Below are positions 1 through 8,089 of a DNA stretch of 15,965 nucleotides, piece by piece. The stretch spans positions 1 to 15,965 of the forward strand of contig JAJCYJ010000128.1 of the NCBI GenBank assembly GCA_029262975.1, in the 5' to 3' direction. This DNA is from Saprospiraceae bacterium. Lineage in GTDB: Bacteria; Bacteroidota; Bacteroidia; Chitinophagales; Saprospiraceae. The notes under the pieces were generated by a model, which was not told where the DNA came from, did no database searches, and saw only the letters and a list, made by a program, of their open reading frames with translations. Positions within the stretch are counted from its first letter, which is position 1. Each line of letters opens with the position of its first letter. Made by a program: the position numbers and the translations under genes.

Positions 1-92
1 ATCAAACCACCAATAACTTTTGAAAGAATATCTGAAAGCCATGTGGTCCCTGATCTCCCAAAACCAGAAATGACTATCGGCAAATCATCCAT
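1..92 (-). CDS. Sulfotransferase, N-terminal fragment (3' end outside window)
   Basis: Thirty codons are visible, read leftward from an ATG at 92, and the gene continues past base 1. The peptide begins MDDLPIVISGFGRSGTTWLS and goes on with DILSKVIGGL. The GFGRSGTTWLS stretch, directly after a short hydrophobic beta strand, is the 5'-phosphosulfate-binding loop of PAPS-dependent sulfotransferases (family knowledge). Such enzymes move a sulfuryl group from PAPS to a carbohydrate, lipid or protein hydroxyl. It lies 23 bp after the cysN stop on the same strand, so it is very probably the last visible gene of the PAPS-producing operon. A TTG three codons upstream (101) is an alternative start. The acceptor cannot be told from this fragment. 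P-loop kinases share part of this pattern, but the RSGTTWL form and the neighbours favour a sulfotransferase. Confidence 0.85.
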   Translation of the reverse strand, partial: MDDLPIVISGFGRSGTTWLSDILSKVIGGL

Positions 93-115
93 GACAGTCA
101 AAGTACTTTTTAAAT

Positions 116-1372
116 TCAAATTATCATACCTGCAGCCACGGTATTATTATTCGCTTCGTCTACAAGAATGACGCTTCCTGTAACCCTATTTTGCCTGTAC
201 GAATCAACAAATAGTGGCTTAGTCGTGCGCAAAGAAACCCTCGCTATATCATTCATATTGATCACTAGATCATCCTTAATTCTATGTAATGTGTTAATAT
301 CCAGTTTATATCTAATTTCCTTGATAATACATCTTACAGACTGAGTAGTATGCTGGAGCGTATATTTCCCGTGACTTTGTAGTGGTTTCGAATGATCAAA
401 CCAACACATCATAACATCTATATCTTGAGTTACCTCAGGTTGGTTGTGTGCCCTTACGATCATGTCTCCTCTGCTCAGATCAAAATCTTCTTCTAATTGT
501 ACGGTTATAGATTGTGGAGGAAAGGCCTCTTGAAGATCTCCATCCGGACCATATATATTCTTAACTGAGGTTGTAAATCCTGAGGGTAACAATGTGACTT
601 CATCTCCAACCTTAATGACACCACCTGCCAATCGTCCTGCATATCCCCGAAAATCATGAAATTCATCATTGTAAGGCCTTATGACATACTGGACCGGGAA
701 ACGTTGGTCAATAAAATTGTGGTCGCTAGCAATATGTACATTCTCGAGGTAGTACATAAGTGTAGGTCCTTCGTACCACGGTGTTTTATCAGAACGATTT
801 ACAACATTGTCTCCATTAAGTGCTGATATTGGAATAAAGTGAACATCCTTTACATCTAATTTTGCGGCAAAACTTTCAAAGGAGGATTGAATCTTATCGT
901 AGGCATCCCTGTCGTAATCAACAAGATCCATTTTATTTATACAGACTACGATATGTGGTATTTGTAGCAAGGATGCAATGATCGCATGTCTGCGAGTTTG
1001 GTCTACGACACCATTTCGAGCATCTATAAGGATCAGGGCCACATTTGCAGAGGAAGCTCCAGTTACCATATTACGGGTATACTGTATATGCCCGGGAGTA
1101 TCGGCAATGATAAACTTACGGCGAGGGGTGCTGAAATACCGATATGCTACATCAATCGTTATCCCCTGTTCTCTCTCCGACTTCAATCCATCGGTTAATA
1201 ATGCAAGGTTCACCCCTTCTTCGCCTCTTCTTTCAGAGGTCTCTTTAATCTGATCATATTGATCCTGGAATATGCTTTTACTATCATAAAGCAGTCTTCC
1301 AATAAGAGTGGATTTTCCGTCGTCAACACTTCCGGCAGTTGTAAACCTAAGTAATTCAGCAAAGTGGCTCAT
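116..1372 (-). CDS. cysN: Sulfate adenylyltransferase subunit 1 (GTPase subunit)
   Basis: The 418-residue GTP-binding subunit of heterodimeric ATP sulfurylase couples GTP hydrolysis to formation of adenosine 5'-phosphosulfate (APS) from sulfate and ATP by CysD, in the cytoplasm. The sequence shows an EF-Tu-like G domain: GSVDDGKS (residues 14-21), the switch region EREQGITID (about 67-75), DTPGH (91-95) and NKMD (146-149), followed by beta-barrel domains to the C terminus. The residue after DTPGH is Ile where E. coli has Glu. There is no fused APS kinase domain, unlike NodQ or CysNC; a separate cysC lies two genes upstream. The ATG at 1372 lies 37 bp after the cysD stop. The gene sits between cysD and a sulfotransferase, which points to APS being made for sulfation. 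Family assignment is secure; the use of the product is inferred. Confidence 0.97.
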   Translation of the reverse strand: MSHFAELLRFTTAGSVDDGKSTLIGRLLYDSKSIFQDQYDQIKETSERRGEEGVNLALLTDGLKSEREQGITIDVAYRYFSTPRRKFIIADTPGHIQYTRNMVTGASSANVALILIDARNGVVDQTRRHAIIASLLQIPHIVVCINKMDLVDYDRDAYDKIQSSFESFAAKLDVKDVHFIPISALNGDNVVNRSDKTPWYEGPTLMYYLENVHIASDHNFIDQRFPVQYVIRPYNDEFHDFRGYAGRLAGGVIKVGDEVTLLPSGFTTSVKNIYGPDGDLQEAFPPQSITVQLEEDFDLSRGDMIVRAHNQPEVTQDIDVMMCWFDHSKPLQSHGKYTLQHTTQSVRCIIKEIRYKLDINTLHRIKDDLVINMNDIARVSLRTTKPLFVDSYRQNRVTGSVILVDEANNNTVAAGMII

Positions 1373-1409
1373 GTGCGATTCTTCAGATAAGTTGTTTTAA
1401 TGTCAATGT

Positions 1410-2312
1410 CTAAAAATATCCTTCTTTTTTCCGGTCTTCCATCGCAGTCTCACTGCGTTTGTCATCGGTTCTTCCTCCTCGTTCTGTGAGTCTGGTAGTA
1501 GCTACTTCTTCAATAATATCTTCAATGGTACCAGCTCCGGATCTCCAAACACCGGTACATGTCATATCTCCAATCGTGCGACACCTAACCATCTCGGTAA
1601 AAACAAGTTCATCTGGTTTTTTCATGATATATTCACAATCAGCTAACAGTGCCCCGTCTCTTTCAAAAACTTTTCTTTCATGTGCAAAATATAAGGACGG
1701 CAAATCAACTTTTTCTTCAGCCAAATATTGCCATACGTCCAGCTCAGTCCAGTTGCTAATCGGAAAAATTCTAAAATGCTCACCCATATTTTTTTTGCCA
1801 TTAAAAAGATTCCAAAGTTCTGGTCTTTGGTTTTTTGGATCCCATTGTCCAAATTCATCTCTATGTGAGAAAAACCGTTCTTTAGCTCTTGCTTTTTCTT
1901 CGTCACGCCTGGCCCCGCCCAATGCAGCATCGTACTTCCCTCGTTCAAGGGCATCGAGTAAAACGCCTATTTGGAGCATATTGCGGCTTGCATTAAATCC
2001 TCTTTCTTCTGTAACCAGACCCGTACTGATTGCTTCTTCCACAGAGGCTACTATTAACTTGACACCTAACTTTTCCACCAGTTTATCTCTGTATTTTAAA
2101 GTCTCTGGAAAATTATGGCCTGTGTCTACATGTAATAACGGAAATGGGATTCGAGCTGGGTAAAAAGCTTTATGCGCCAAGTGTACCATTAGTATTGAAT
2201 CTTTGCCTCCTGAAAACATTAAGACAGGTCTTTCGAATTGTGCTGCAACTTCCCTCAATATGTACATTGATTCAGCTTCAAGTTCTTTGAGATGACTTAT
2301 TTGATAATCCAT
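1410..2312 (-). CDS. cysD: Sulfate adenylyltransferase subunit 2 (catalytic ATP sulfurylase subunit)
   Basis: The 300-residue adenylyl-transferring subunit of ATP sulfurylase forms APS and pyrophosphate from sulfate and ATP, driven by CysN. It belongs to the PP-loop ATP pyrophosphatase family: SGGKDS at residues 34-39 is the PP-loop, HVDTGHNFPE (61-70) follows at the usual spacing, and the GGARRDEEKARAKERFFS segment and the C-terminal GGRTDDKRSE stretch are typical of CysD and help separate it from the related CysH reductase. Length matches the family (about 300). Its ATG shares one base with the cysC stop (TAATG), so translation of the two is probably coupled; cysN follows after 37 bp. A 234-codon open frame on the opposite strand is a shadow of this gene. 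Confidence 0.97.
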   Translation of the reverse strand: MDYQISHLKELEAESMYILREVAAQFERPVLMFSGGKDSILMVHLAHKAFYPARIPFPLLHVDTGHNFPETLKYRDKLVEKLGVKLIVASVEEAISTGLVTEERGFNASRNMLQIGVLLDALERGKYDAALGGARRDEEKARAKERFFSHRDEFGQWDPKNQRPELWNLFNGKKNMGEHFRIFPISNWTELDVWQYLAEEKVDLPSLYFAHERKVFERDGALLADCEYIMKKPDELVFTEMVRCRTIGDMTCTGVWRSGAGTIEDIIEEVATTRLTERGGRTDDKRSETAMEDRKKEGYF

Positions 2313-2911
2313 TAATTCATTTGTGATTCCAAGGTTACAAAACTATATATTTCGAAGACACTTTCTTCTATCGTCTGTGTAGCTGTTAATATCTCTTTAT
2401 CGGGATGTATCGGGGCTTCATATGGGCTGTCTATTCCGGTAAATCCTTTTATTTCTCCTGCCCTTGCCATTTTGTATAAGCCTTTTACATCTCTCTCTTC
2501 ACAAAGGGCAAGGGGTGTATTTATATAAATTTCCCTGAAGTCCTCTTTCCCGATGACTTCCCTGGCTAACTCACGAATGTTAATGGTTGGACTGATAAAA
2601 GAACAGATAACTATGAGACCAGAGTTACAATATAGCTTGGCAAGTTCAGCAACTCTTCTTATGTTTTCCTCTCTGTCACTTAGTGAAAAAGTTAGATTAT
2701 TACAAAGTCCGGTTCTGACATTATCTCCGTCAATTACCTGTGGAAAAAAGCCGTTGTTAAATAATTCCCTCTCCACGCCTTTTGCTATCGTACTTTTTCC
2801 TGAACCCGACAACCCGGTTAACCAGTAGACATGAGCTTTTTGGTTAAGAAATTGTTCTCGCTCTTTCCTGCTCACTAGTTGTTCAAAAATTGGATGGATA
2901 TTATCAGACAA
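2312..2911 (-). CDS. cysC: Adenylylsulfate (APS) kinase, TTG start
   Basis: The 199-residue kinase phosphorylates APS on the 3' hydroxyl to give PAPS, the donor used by sulfotransferases. Visible motifs are the Walker A loop GLSGSGKS (33-40), DGDNVR (61-66), REENIRRV (80-87), the phospho-acceptor-type serine in FISP (Ser107), and the family signature KGLYKMARAGEIKGFTGID (143-161). The family usually continues FISP with YR, and here the next residues are Thr-Ile. No ATG is available: the frame is closed by a stop nine codons upstream and the first internal Met is far past the Walker A loop, so TTG at 2911, two bases after the DUF2061 stop, is the only reasonable start. The stop overlaps the cysD start by one base. 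Position between DUF2061 and cysD places it in one translationally coupled PAPS-forming set. Confidence 0.96.
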   Translation of the reverse strand: MSDNIHPIFEQLVSRKEREQFLNQKAHVYWLTGLSGSGKSTIAKGVERELFNNGFFPQVIDGDNVRTGLCNNLTFSLSDREENIRRVAELAKLYCNSGLIVICSFISPTINIRELAREVIGKEDFREIYINTPLALCEERDVKGLYKMARAGEIKGFTGIDSPYEAPIHPDKEILTATQTIEESVFEIYSFVTLESQMN

Positions 2912-2913
2912 GG

Positions 2914-3156
2914 TTATTTTTTTAAATTGAAAAGTTTTCTAATAGATCCACGTGGTACTGATTGCCAGCCTCGCTCATGTAAATAGAAAAGAAAAAGCTT
3001 TACCGGAAACTCGATGGATGTAATAGTAACTGCTGTCTCTATCTCCTTGGTTGTTATCCATGTGATTAAGAAAATAGCCGCAGAAGCAATTATTCTCCAG
3101 GTTATACCCTTAATAAAACTTCTTAAATGTGATTCTTTGGAAAAACTGTCAGCCAT
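2914..3156 (-). CDS. DUF2061 small membrane protein in the sulfate-activation operon
   Basis: This 80-residue protein matches the DUF2061 family by pattern: RSFIKGITWRIIA (12-24), a hydrophobic segment with ITW (25-34), a polar turn, a second partly hydrophobic stretch around EFPVKLFLFYLHERGW (49-64), then a short basic tail. The closing LFYLHERGW and the opening RSxxKxxxWR are the family hallmarks. Two membrane segments are likely, placing it in the inner membrane. The function of the family is not established. I recall members next to cysC, cysD or cysN in other bacteria, and here it lies two bases ahead of cysC and 40 bp after the Wzz-like gene. A role in sulfate handling or in anchoring the PAPS-forming enzymes is inference only. 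The ATG is at 3156. Confidence 0.88.
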   Translation of the reverse strand: MADSFSKESHLRSFIKGITWRIIASAAIFLITWITTKEIETAVTITSIEFPVKLFLFYLHERGWQSVPRGSIRKLFNLKK

Positions 3157-3176
3157 AAGGTTTATGATAAAGCTTA

Positions 3177-3184
3177 CAAACCTA
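3177..3184 (-). promoter_or_regulatory. Candidate -7 element upstream of DUF2061-cysC-cysD-cysN
   Basis: The minus strand reads TAGGTTTG, a full match to the Bacteroidota -7 consensus TAnnTTTG, 20 bases before the DUF2061 ATG in the 40-bp gap after the Wzz-like gene. No TTTG-type -33 element is seen at the usual spacing, so the call rests on the -7 box alone. If real, it would let the PAPS genes be transcribed apart from metH and wzz. Confidence 0.3.
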
Positions 3185-3196
3185 CAAGATTTCTAT

Positions 3197-4297
3197 TTAT
3201 AAAGAATTGTATTGTGCAACCCTTATTACTTGTCCTAAAAATATAACAACTAAGAAGAGTAAAACACCCAAAAAGGCGCCGAAAAGCCCATATTTGACAA
3301 CAGAGGGTTTTTGTGGAGACAAAGGGGATAGAGGCCAATCCAATATTTGAATTAAAGGGGTGTTCGTTTCTAGAACGAATTGAGCCCTTTCAAAGTTTTT
3401 AACGATCTCTTCTGATGCTGCTTGCAATCTCAATAGTTGACTTTCAAGCAATTTAACTTTCACCTTATTAGTATTTCGAAAAGTTCCACTTTCCTTATCC
3501 TTTAAGTCTGCTATGTCATAAGCAGTTGAATTTATTAAAGCACTTATAGAATCCTTTTTTTGGCGTATTATATTGTAAATAGATTTATTTTTTTCAACAG
3601 CCTTATCTACATAAAACTTTGAGACCTGGTTATAAAGTTCGTTTACAAAAGAAATAGATAATTCTTCTGAAGGACTTTTCATAACTAATGACATTATATA
3701 ATCTGTCTTTCCATAATCGGTGGTTAACAAAGCATTAGATCTATCTTGACTCGCACCAGCTATCATACTACTTAAAGACTTCAACGCAAATTGATCTAAT
3801 CGAGAATCCTCACGAGGACGATTTTTGTTGAATAAAAAATCTTTAAAGCGTTCATCTCTTTCGGACCATTTAGAAGTCAAATCAAATGCTTCCATGAGGT
3901 GATTCGCCAACAAATCTGTTCTTCCATTTATATTGGCTGAGCTAAGCAGGGTGGAGTCCATTAGTCTGCGGGACTTAGCTATCTCCAGTAATTTGTCGAC
4001 ATTATATTTTCCACTTGGTACCGGCAAGCCAAATTGGCCCAAGAGACCACTTAAACCAGAAACCTGAGGATTGTTATCATCATTAAGCATAAATGTAAGC
4101 TCGGCAACATATGTAGGAGCCTGTTTGAACGCCCAGAACAGAGAAACACTTAAACCAATGAAGATAAAGATGCTTAATTTAAGGATATGACCTTTTATCC
4201 ATGTAATAATACCTGCAAGAGAAAAGATAAGCTCTTTGAAGGTGATTTCATCTTCAAACCCCTCATCTGAAGGACCGGACGTTGAAGATGGTTTCAT
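3197..4297 (-). CDS. Wzz/GumC-type polysaccharide chain-length determinant (polysaccharide co-polymerase)
   Basis: This 366-residue inner-membrane protein has the layout of polysaccharide co-polymerases, which set chain length during Wzy-dependent O-antigen, capsule or exopolysaccharide assembly. A cytoplasmic N-terminal tail is followed by membrane helix 1 (about 39-57), a long periplasmic domain with predicted helical or coiled-coil character (about 215-310), the proline-rich segment LSPLSPQKPS (323-332) just before membrane helix 2 (about 335-357), and a short tail. That proline-rich block before the second helix is the family signature. No C-terminal tyrosine kinase (Wzc) domain is present. 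Its ATG directly abuts the metH stop, and the sulfate-activation genes follow after a 40-bp gap with DUF2061 first. This context is the main reason to link the PAPS genes to a polysaccharide. The family call is good; the exact polymer is unknown. Confidence 0.85.
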   Translation of the reverse strand: MKPSSTSGPSDEGFEDEITFKELIFSLAGIITWIKGHILKLSIFIFIGLSVSLFWAFKQAPTYVAELTFMLNDDNNPQVSGLSGLLGQFGLPVPSGKYNVDKLLEIAKSRRLMDSTLLSSANINGRTDLLANHLMEAFDLTSKWSERDERFKDFLFNKNRPREDSRLDQFALKSLSSMIAGASQDRSNALLTTDYGKTDYIMSLVMKSPSEELSISFVNELYNQVSKFYVDKAVEKNKSIYNIIRQKKDSISALINSTAYDIADLKDKESGTFRNTNKVKVKLLESQLLRLQAASEEIVKNFERAQFVLETNTPLIQILDWPLSPLSPQKPSVVKYGLFGAFLGVLLFLVVIFLGQVIRVAQYNSL

Positions 4298-7200
4298 TTA
4301 ATCCTTGTAATTTAAACTTGGGAATAAAGTTTTCTCCGCTTCCTTCAAAGATATATTTTTTCGACTTGCATAGTCTTCCACCTGATCTTTTGAAATCTGG
4401 CCAAGACCAAAATATTTACTATCAGGATGACTATAATAAAATCCACTTACTGAAGAGGCAGGATACATTGCTAAACTTTCCGTCAAAGATATTTGCGTAT
4501 TTTTCTCAACTTCTAAGAGTTTCCACAATGTATTTTTCTGACTGTGATCAGGACATGCAGGATATCCTGGCGCTGGTCTGATTCCTATATATTTTTCTTC
4601 GATCAAATCTCTTTTTGAAAGGGGTTCACTGTCGATGTATTGCCAATATTTCGTACGGATGAGCATGTGCAGTCTTTCAGCCATAGCTTCAGCTAATCTA
4701 TCCGCTAACGACTTTAATAAAATAGCTTTATAATCATCATGATTTTCTTCAAAGCTCTTAACATGGGATTCAATTCCAATTCCCGTTGTGACAGCGAATG
4801 CTCCAATATAATCTTGTCCCTTTTCTACAGGAGCAACAAAATCTGACAGACAATAATAAGGTAATCTATCAGCCTTTTTCCTTTGTTGCCTAAGGTTATG
4901 AAGACGACAAATTTCTGTTTGACGCGAATCATCTTCATAAATAATAATATCGTCGCTTTCAGAATTAGCTGGAAATATTCCAAACACTGCCTGGGCCGTA
5001 AGCCAATTCTCTTCAATAATTTCATCTAGCATCTTTTGGGCATCATTATATAGACTTAATGCCGCAGCACCCACCTTTTTATCTTCTAATATTGCCGGAT
5101 ATTTGCCCTTTAATTGCCAACTCGAAAAGAATGGCGACCAATCTATATAGTCACGCAGGTCATTTAGGTTGTAATTTTCGAAAACTTTTATCCCAGTAAG
5201 TTTTGGTTTAGGAGGCTGATAATTGTCCCAATCGAGCTGAAGCGCATTTGCACGTGCTATTTTTATGGATTGATATACTTTATGAGAAACAGAAGATTGT
5301 CTTTGTTCTCGAACGCGTTCATATTCATTTCTAATATTTTCAACATAATTTTTGGTCACGTCGGGATCTCTTGCAAGTAATGCCCCAGCAACAGCTACAC
5401 CCCTCGAAGCATCTAGGACATGAACTGTGGCGCCAGAATAATGCTGTTCAATTTTCACTGCTGTGTGCGTTTTTGATGTTGTAGCCCCTCCTATTAAGAG
5501 TGGAATTTTCATCTTCCTTTTTTCCATCATCATCGCGACATTAACCATTTCATCCAGGGATGGAGTTATTAAACCACTTAACCCGATAATATCGACATTC
5601 TCGGCTTCGGCTGTCTCCAATATTTTGGTGGCTGGAACCATCACACCAAGATCTAAAATTTCATAATTGTTGCAGGCAAGAACAACACCCACAATGTTTT
5701 TACCTATATCGTGTACATCTCCTTTTACAGTCGCCAACAGGATTTTTCCATTTGTTTGAACAACACCTTTTTTCTCTTTTTCAATAAAAGGAGTTAGATA
5801 AGCAACAGCCTTCTTCATGACTCTGGCACTTTTCACAACTTGAGGAAGAAACATTTTTCCTGATCCGAACAAATCACCAACAACATTCATTCCGTCCATC
5901 AAGGGTCCTTCTATCACAGTTAGAGGGGAATCAAGCTTTATTCTGGCCTCTTCAGCATCTACATCAATAAATTGGGTAATTCCTTTTACTAAAGCGTGTT
6001 CTATGCGTTTTTCTACATGATTTTCCCTCCATGTCAGATCAACTTCTCTGGACTTTCCTTCACCTTTTATATTCTCGGCATAGGCAATTAAGTCGTCGGT
6101 AGCTGTATCGGTTCTGTTAAATATGGCATCTTCGATCAGGCCGATAAGCTTTTTAGGAATCTCGTCATAGATTTCCATCATCCCAGCATTCACAATGCCC
6201 ATATCCATGCCTTTATTAATGGCGTGATAAAGAAAGACACTATGCATTGCTTCGCGCACTTTGTTATTTCCCCTAAATGAAAAAGAAACATTGCTGACAC
6301 CACCACTAATCTTTGCTCCTGGGCATTCCCTTTTAATAGCCGCGATAGCATCTAAATAGTTTTTCCCATATTCTCTATGTTCTTCGATACCTGTAGCTAT
6401 AGCAAAAATATTGGGATCAAATATTATGTCTAAAGGATCAAATCCTACCTCTTTCGTAAGGATGTCATAGGCTCTCTTACAAATCTCCACTTTACGTTTA
6501 ACAGTTTCTGCCTGTCCCTCTTCATCAAATGCCATAACTACAGCAGCAGCACCATATTTTTTAACTATTCGGGCATGTTTTTTGAATTCCTCTACACCTT
6601 CTTTCATAGAGATTGAATTCACTATACACTTACCCTGGACACATTTTAAGCCTTCCTCAATCACCGAAAATTTTGAAGAATCAATCATTACAGGCAACTT
6701 GGCAATTTCAGGTTCAGACATCATAAGGTTGAGAAAAGTCTTCATCTCAGCCTGGCTATCCAAAAGCCCTTCATCCATATTTACATCGATGATTTGTGCT
6801 CCTCCCTCTACTTGTTGTACGGCTACCGATAATGCATCCTCATATAGCCCTTCTTTTATCAATCGCGCAAACTTGCGCGATCCTGTAACATTGGTTCTCT
6901 CGCCTATATTTATAAAATTTAAATTTTCTCTTACTATTAAGGGTTCGAGGCCGGAATACTGGCTATACTTCTTTTCTTTACTATACTTCCTTGGACGAAA
7001 ACCTTTGGCAATCTTCGCCATAACACGGATATGATCTGGTGTCGTACCACAACACCCTCCTATGATATTGACATATCCAGCATTTAGAAAATCACCCATT
7101 AAGATACCCATCTCCTCTCCGGTTTGGTCATACTCTCCAAACTCGTTGGGTAGTCCAGCATTTGGATAAGCACTCACAGGACAGGTAGCAATCTTGGCCA

Positions 7201-7975
7201 GATCTCTAAGATGAGGCGCAAGCTCCTTTGCACCTAGAGCGCAATTAAGGCCAATGCTCATCAAATCCATATGCGACACCGAAATCCAAAAAGCTTCGAC
7301 GGTCTGTCCGCTAAGAGTGCGTCCACTTGCGTCTGTAATTGTTCCAGAAATCATCACAGGAATCTTATAACCGATTTCTTCAAAAAGAGTATCGATTGCA
7401 AAAAGTGCAGCTTTACAATTAAGGGTATCAAATACTGTCTCTACGAGCAAAATGTGCACTCCTCCATCCATTAGCCCCCTTGCTTGTTCATGATATGCCA
7501 AAGCAAGATCATCAAAGGAAACAGCTCTATAGCCGGGATCATTAACATCCGGAGATAATGAAGCGGTCCTCGTAGTAGGGCCCAAAGCGCCTGCTACATA
7601 TCTTGGATGTTCAGGAGTGCTATTTTCCTCAGCCACAGAAACCGCAAGTTGTGCAGATTTAACATTGAGTTCATAACAAAGATCTTCCATCTTATAATCG
7701 GCCTGGGATATTTTATTAGCGCTGAAAGTATTTGTCTCTATGATATCAGATCCAGCATCAAGAAAAGCTTGGTGTATCTCAATAATTATTTCAGGTTTAG
7801 TAATGGATAATAATTCATTATTACCCTTTATATCGTGCGGAAAGTTGTTAAAACGATCACCCCGATAGTCTTGTTCTGAAAGATTATACTGCTGTATCAT
7901 GGTGCCCATAGCACCATCCATAACCAGAATTCGATCTTTTAGCAAATCAGTAATTGGAGGTGGCACTTTCTTCAT
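4298..7975 (-). CDS. metH: Cobalamin-dependent methionine synthase
   Basis: A full-length four-module MetH of 1225 residues that moves a methyl group from 5-methyltetrahydrofolate through cobalamin to homocysteine. In order: a homocysteine domain with zinc cysteines Cys245 (NCALG) and Cys308-Cys309 ([10 protein letters not shown]); a pterin domain starting near [14 protein letters not shown]; a cobalamin domain with DVHDIGKN, where His755 is the cobalt ligand; and the AdoMet reactivation domain with [12 protein letters not shown] beginning at Arg1133. The frame is open to an ATG at 8011, but I chose the ATG at 7975 because it gives the same N-terminal length as E. coli MetH (17 residues before the DG-MGTMIQ block) and close residue numbering. 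The stop is immediately followed by the wzz-like ATG (TAAATG), with no gap and in the same frame. Cobalamin dependence means the cell makes or imports B12; there is no room for a cobalamin riboswitch upstream. Confidence 0.97.
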   Translation of the reverse strand: MKKVPPPITDLLKDRILVMDGAMGTMIQQYNLSEQDYRGDRFNNFPHDIKGNNELLSITKPEIIIEIHQAFLDAGSDIIETNTFSANKISQADYKMEDLCYELNVKSAQLAVSVAEENSTPEHPRYVAGALGPTTRTASLSPDVNDPGYRAVSFDDLALAYHEQARGLMDGGVHILLVETVFDTLNCKAALFAIDTLFEEIGYKIPVMISGTITDASGRTLSGQTVEAFWISVSHMDLMSIGLNCALGAKELAPHLRDLAKIATCPVSAYPNAGLPNEFGEYDQTGEEMGILMGDFLNAGYVNIIGGCCGTTPDHIRVMAKIAKGFRPRKYSKEKKYSQYSGLEPLIVRENLNFINIGERTNVTGSRKFARLIKEGLYEDALSVAVQQVEGGAQIIDVNMDEGLLDSQAEMKTFLNLMMSEPEIAKLPVMIDSSKFSVIEEGLKCVQGKCIVNSISMKEGVEEFKKHARIVKKYGAAAVVMAFDEEGQAETVKRKVEICKRAYDILTKEVGFDPLDIIFDPNIFAIATGIEEHREYGKNYLDAIAAIKRECPGAKISGGVSNVSFSFRGNNKVREAMHSVFLYHAINKGMDMGIVNAGMMEIYDEIPKKLIGLIEDAIFNRTDTATDDLIAYAENIKGEGKSREVDLTWRENHVEKRIEHALVKGITQFIDVDAEEARIKLDSPLTVIEGPLMDGMNVVGDLFGSGKMFLPQVVKSARVMKKAVAYLTPFIEKEKKGVVQTNGKILLATVKGDVHDIGKNIVGVVLACNNYEILDLGVMVPATKILETAEAENVDIIGLSGLITPSLDEMVNVAMMMEKRKMKIPLLIGGATTSKTHTAVKIEQHYSGATVHVLDASRGVAVAGALLARDPDVTKNYVENIRNEYERVREQRQSSVSHKVYQSIKIARANALQLDWDNYQPPKPKLTGIKVFENYNLNDLRDYIDWSPFFSSWQLKGKYPAILEDKKVGAAALSLYNDAQKMLDEIIEENWLTAQAVFGIFPANSESDDIIIYEDDSRQTEICRLHNLRQQRKKADRLPYYCLSDFVAPVEKGQDYIGAFAVTTGIGIESHVKSFEENHDDYKAILLKSLADRLAEAMAERLHMLIRTKYWQYIDSEPLSKRDLIEEKYIGIRPAPGYPACPDHSQKNTLWKLLEVEKNTQISLTESLAMYPASSVSGFYYSHPDSKYFGLGQISKDQVEDYASRKNISLKEAEKTLFPSLNYKD

Positions 7976-8089
7976 GGGTGCAAAAGTAATGATATTGAAG
8001 TCTAATTTCATACCCTATGATTTACGGGAACAAACATTCTTTTTTTGTGATATTTGGAGTTTGTTTTAAATGTTTTTGACTAAAGTTCT
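7976..8089. promoter_or_regulatory. Divergent metH-uvrB intergenic region with inverted repeat
   Basis: This 114-bp region lies between the two divergent starts. It holds a perfect 7-bp inverted repeat, AACAAAC at 8029-8035 and GTTTGTT at 8059-8065, with a 23-base spacer. Near-matches to the -7 consensus are present facing uvrB (GATATTTG near 8049-8056, TGTTTTTG near 8071-8078) and facing metH (AATGTTTG on the minus strand, 8031-8038). No Shine-Dalgarno sequence precedes either gene. No riboswitch-like structure was recognised. Confidence 0.35.
7981..7988 (-). promoter_or_regulatory. Candidate -7 element just ahead of metH
   Basis: The minus strand reads TACTTTTG, a full TAnnTTTG match, five bases before the preferred metH ATG at 7975. 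With the usual few bases between this element and the transcription start, the message would be leaderless or nearly so. No -33 element stands out at the expected distance, and the alternative ATG at 8011 lies upstream of the box, so this is tentative. Confidence 0.25.

Noticed and set aside
116..1372. Translation factor (EF-Tu/EF-1 alpha) as an alternative for the GTPase gene
   Set aside because: The AGSVDDGKST loop, the GLKSEREQGITID region and the adjacent cysD fix it as CysN.
1459..2163. 234-codon open frame on the plus strand opposite cysD
   Set aside because: It is fully antisense to a well-conserved gene, its product is Ser-rich and low in recognisable motifs, and there is no upstream signal. 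It is a shadow frame.
6582..7034. 150-codon plus-strand open frame inside metH
   Set aside because: Antisense to the conserved pterin domain of MetH, with no domain pattern and no promoter or leader of its own.
7976..8089. Possible cobalamin or SAM riboswitch ahead of metH
   Set aside because: The gap is only 114 bp with no B12-box-like or SAM-type conserved core and no alternating stems that I could trace.
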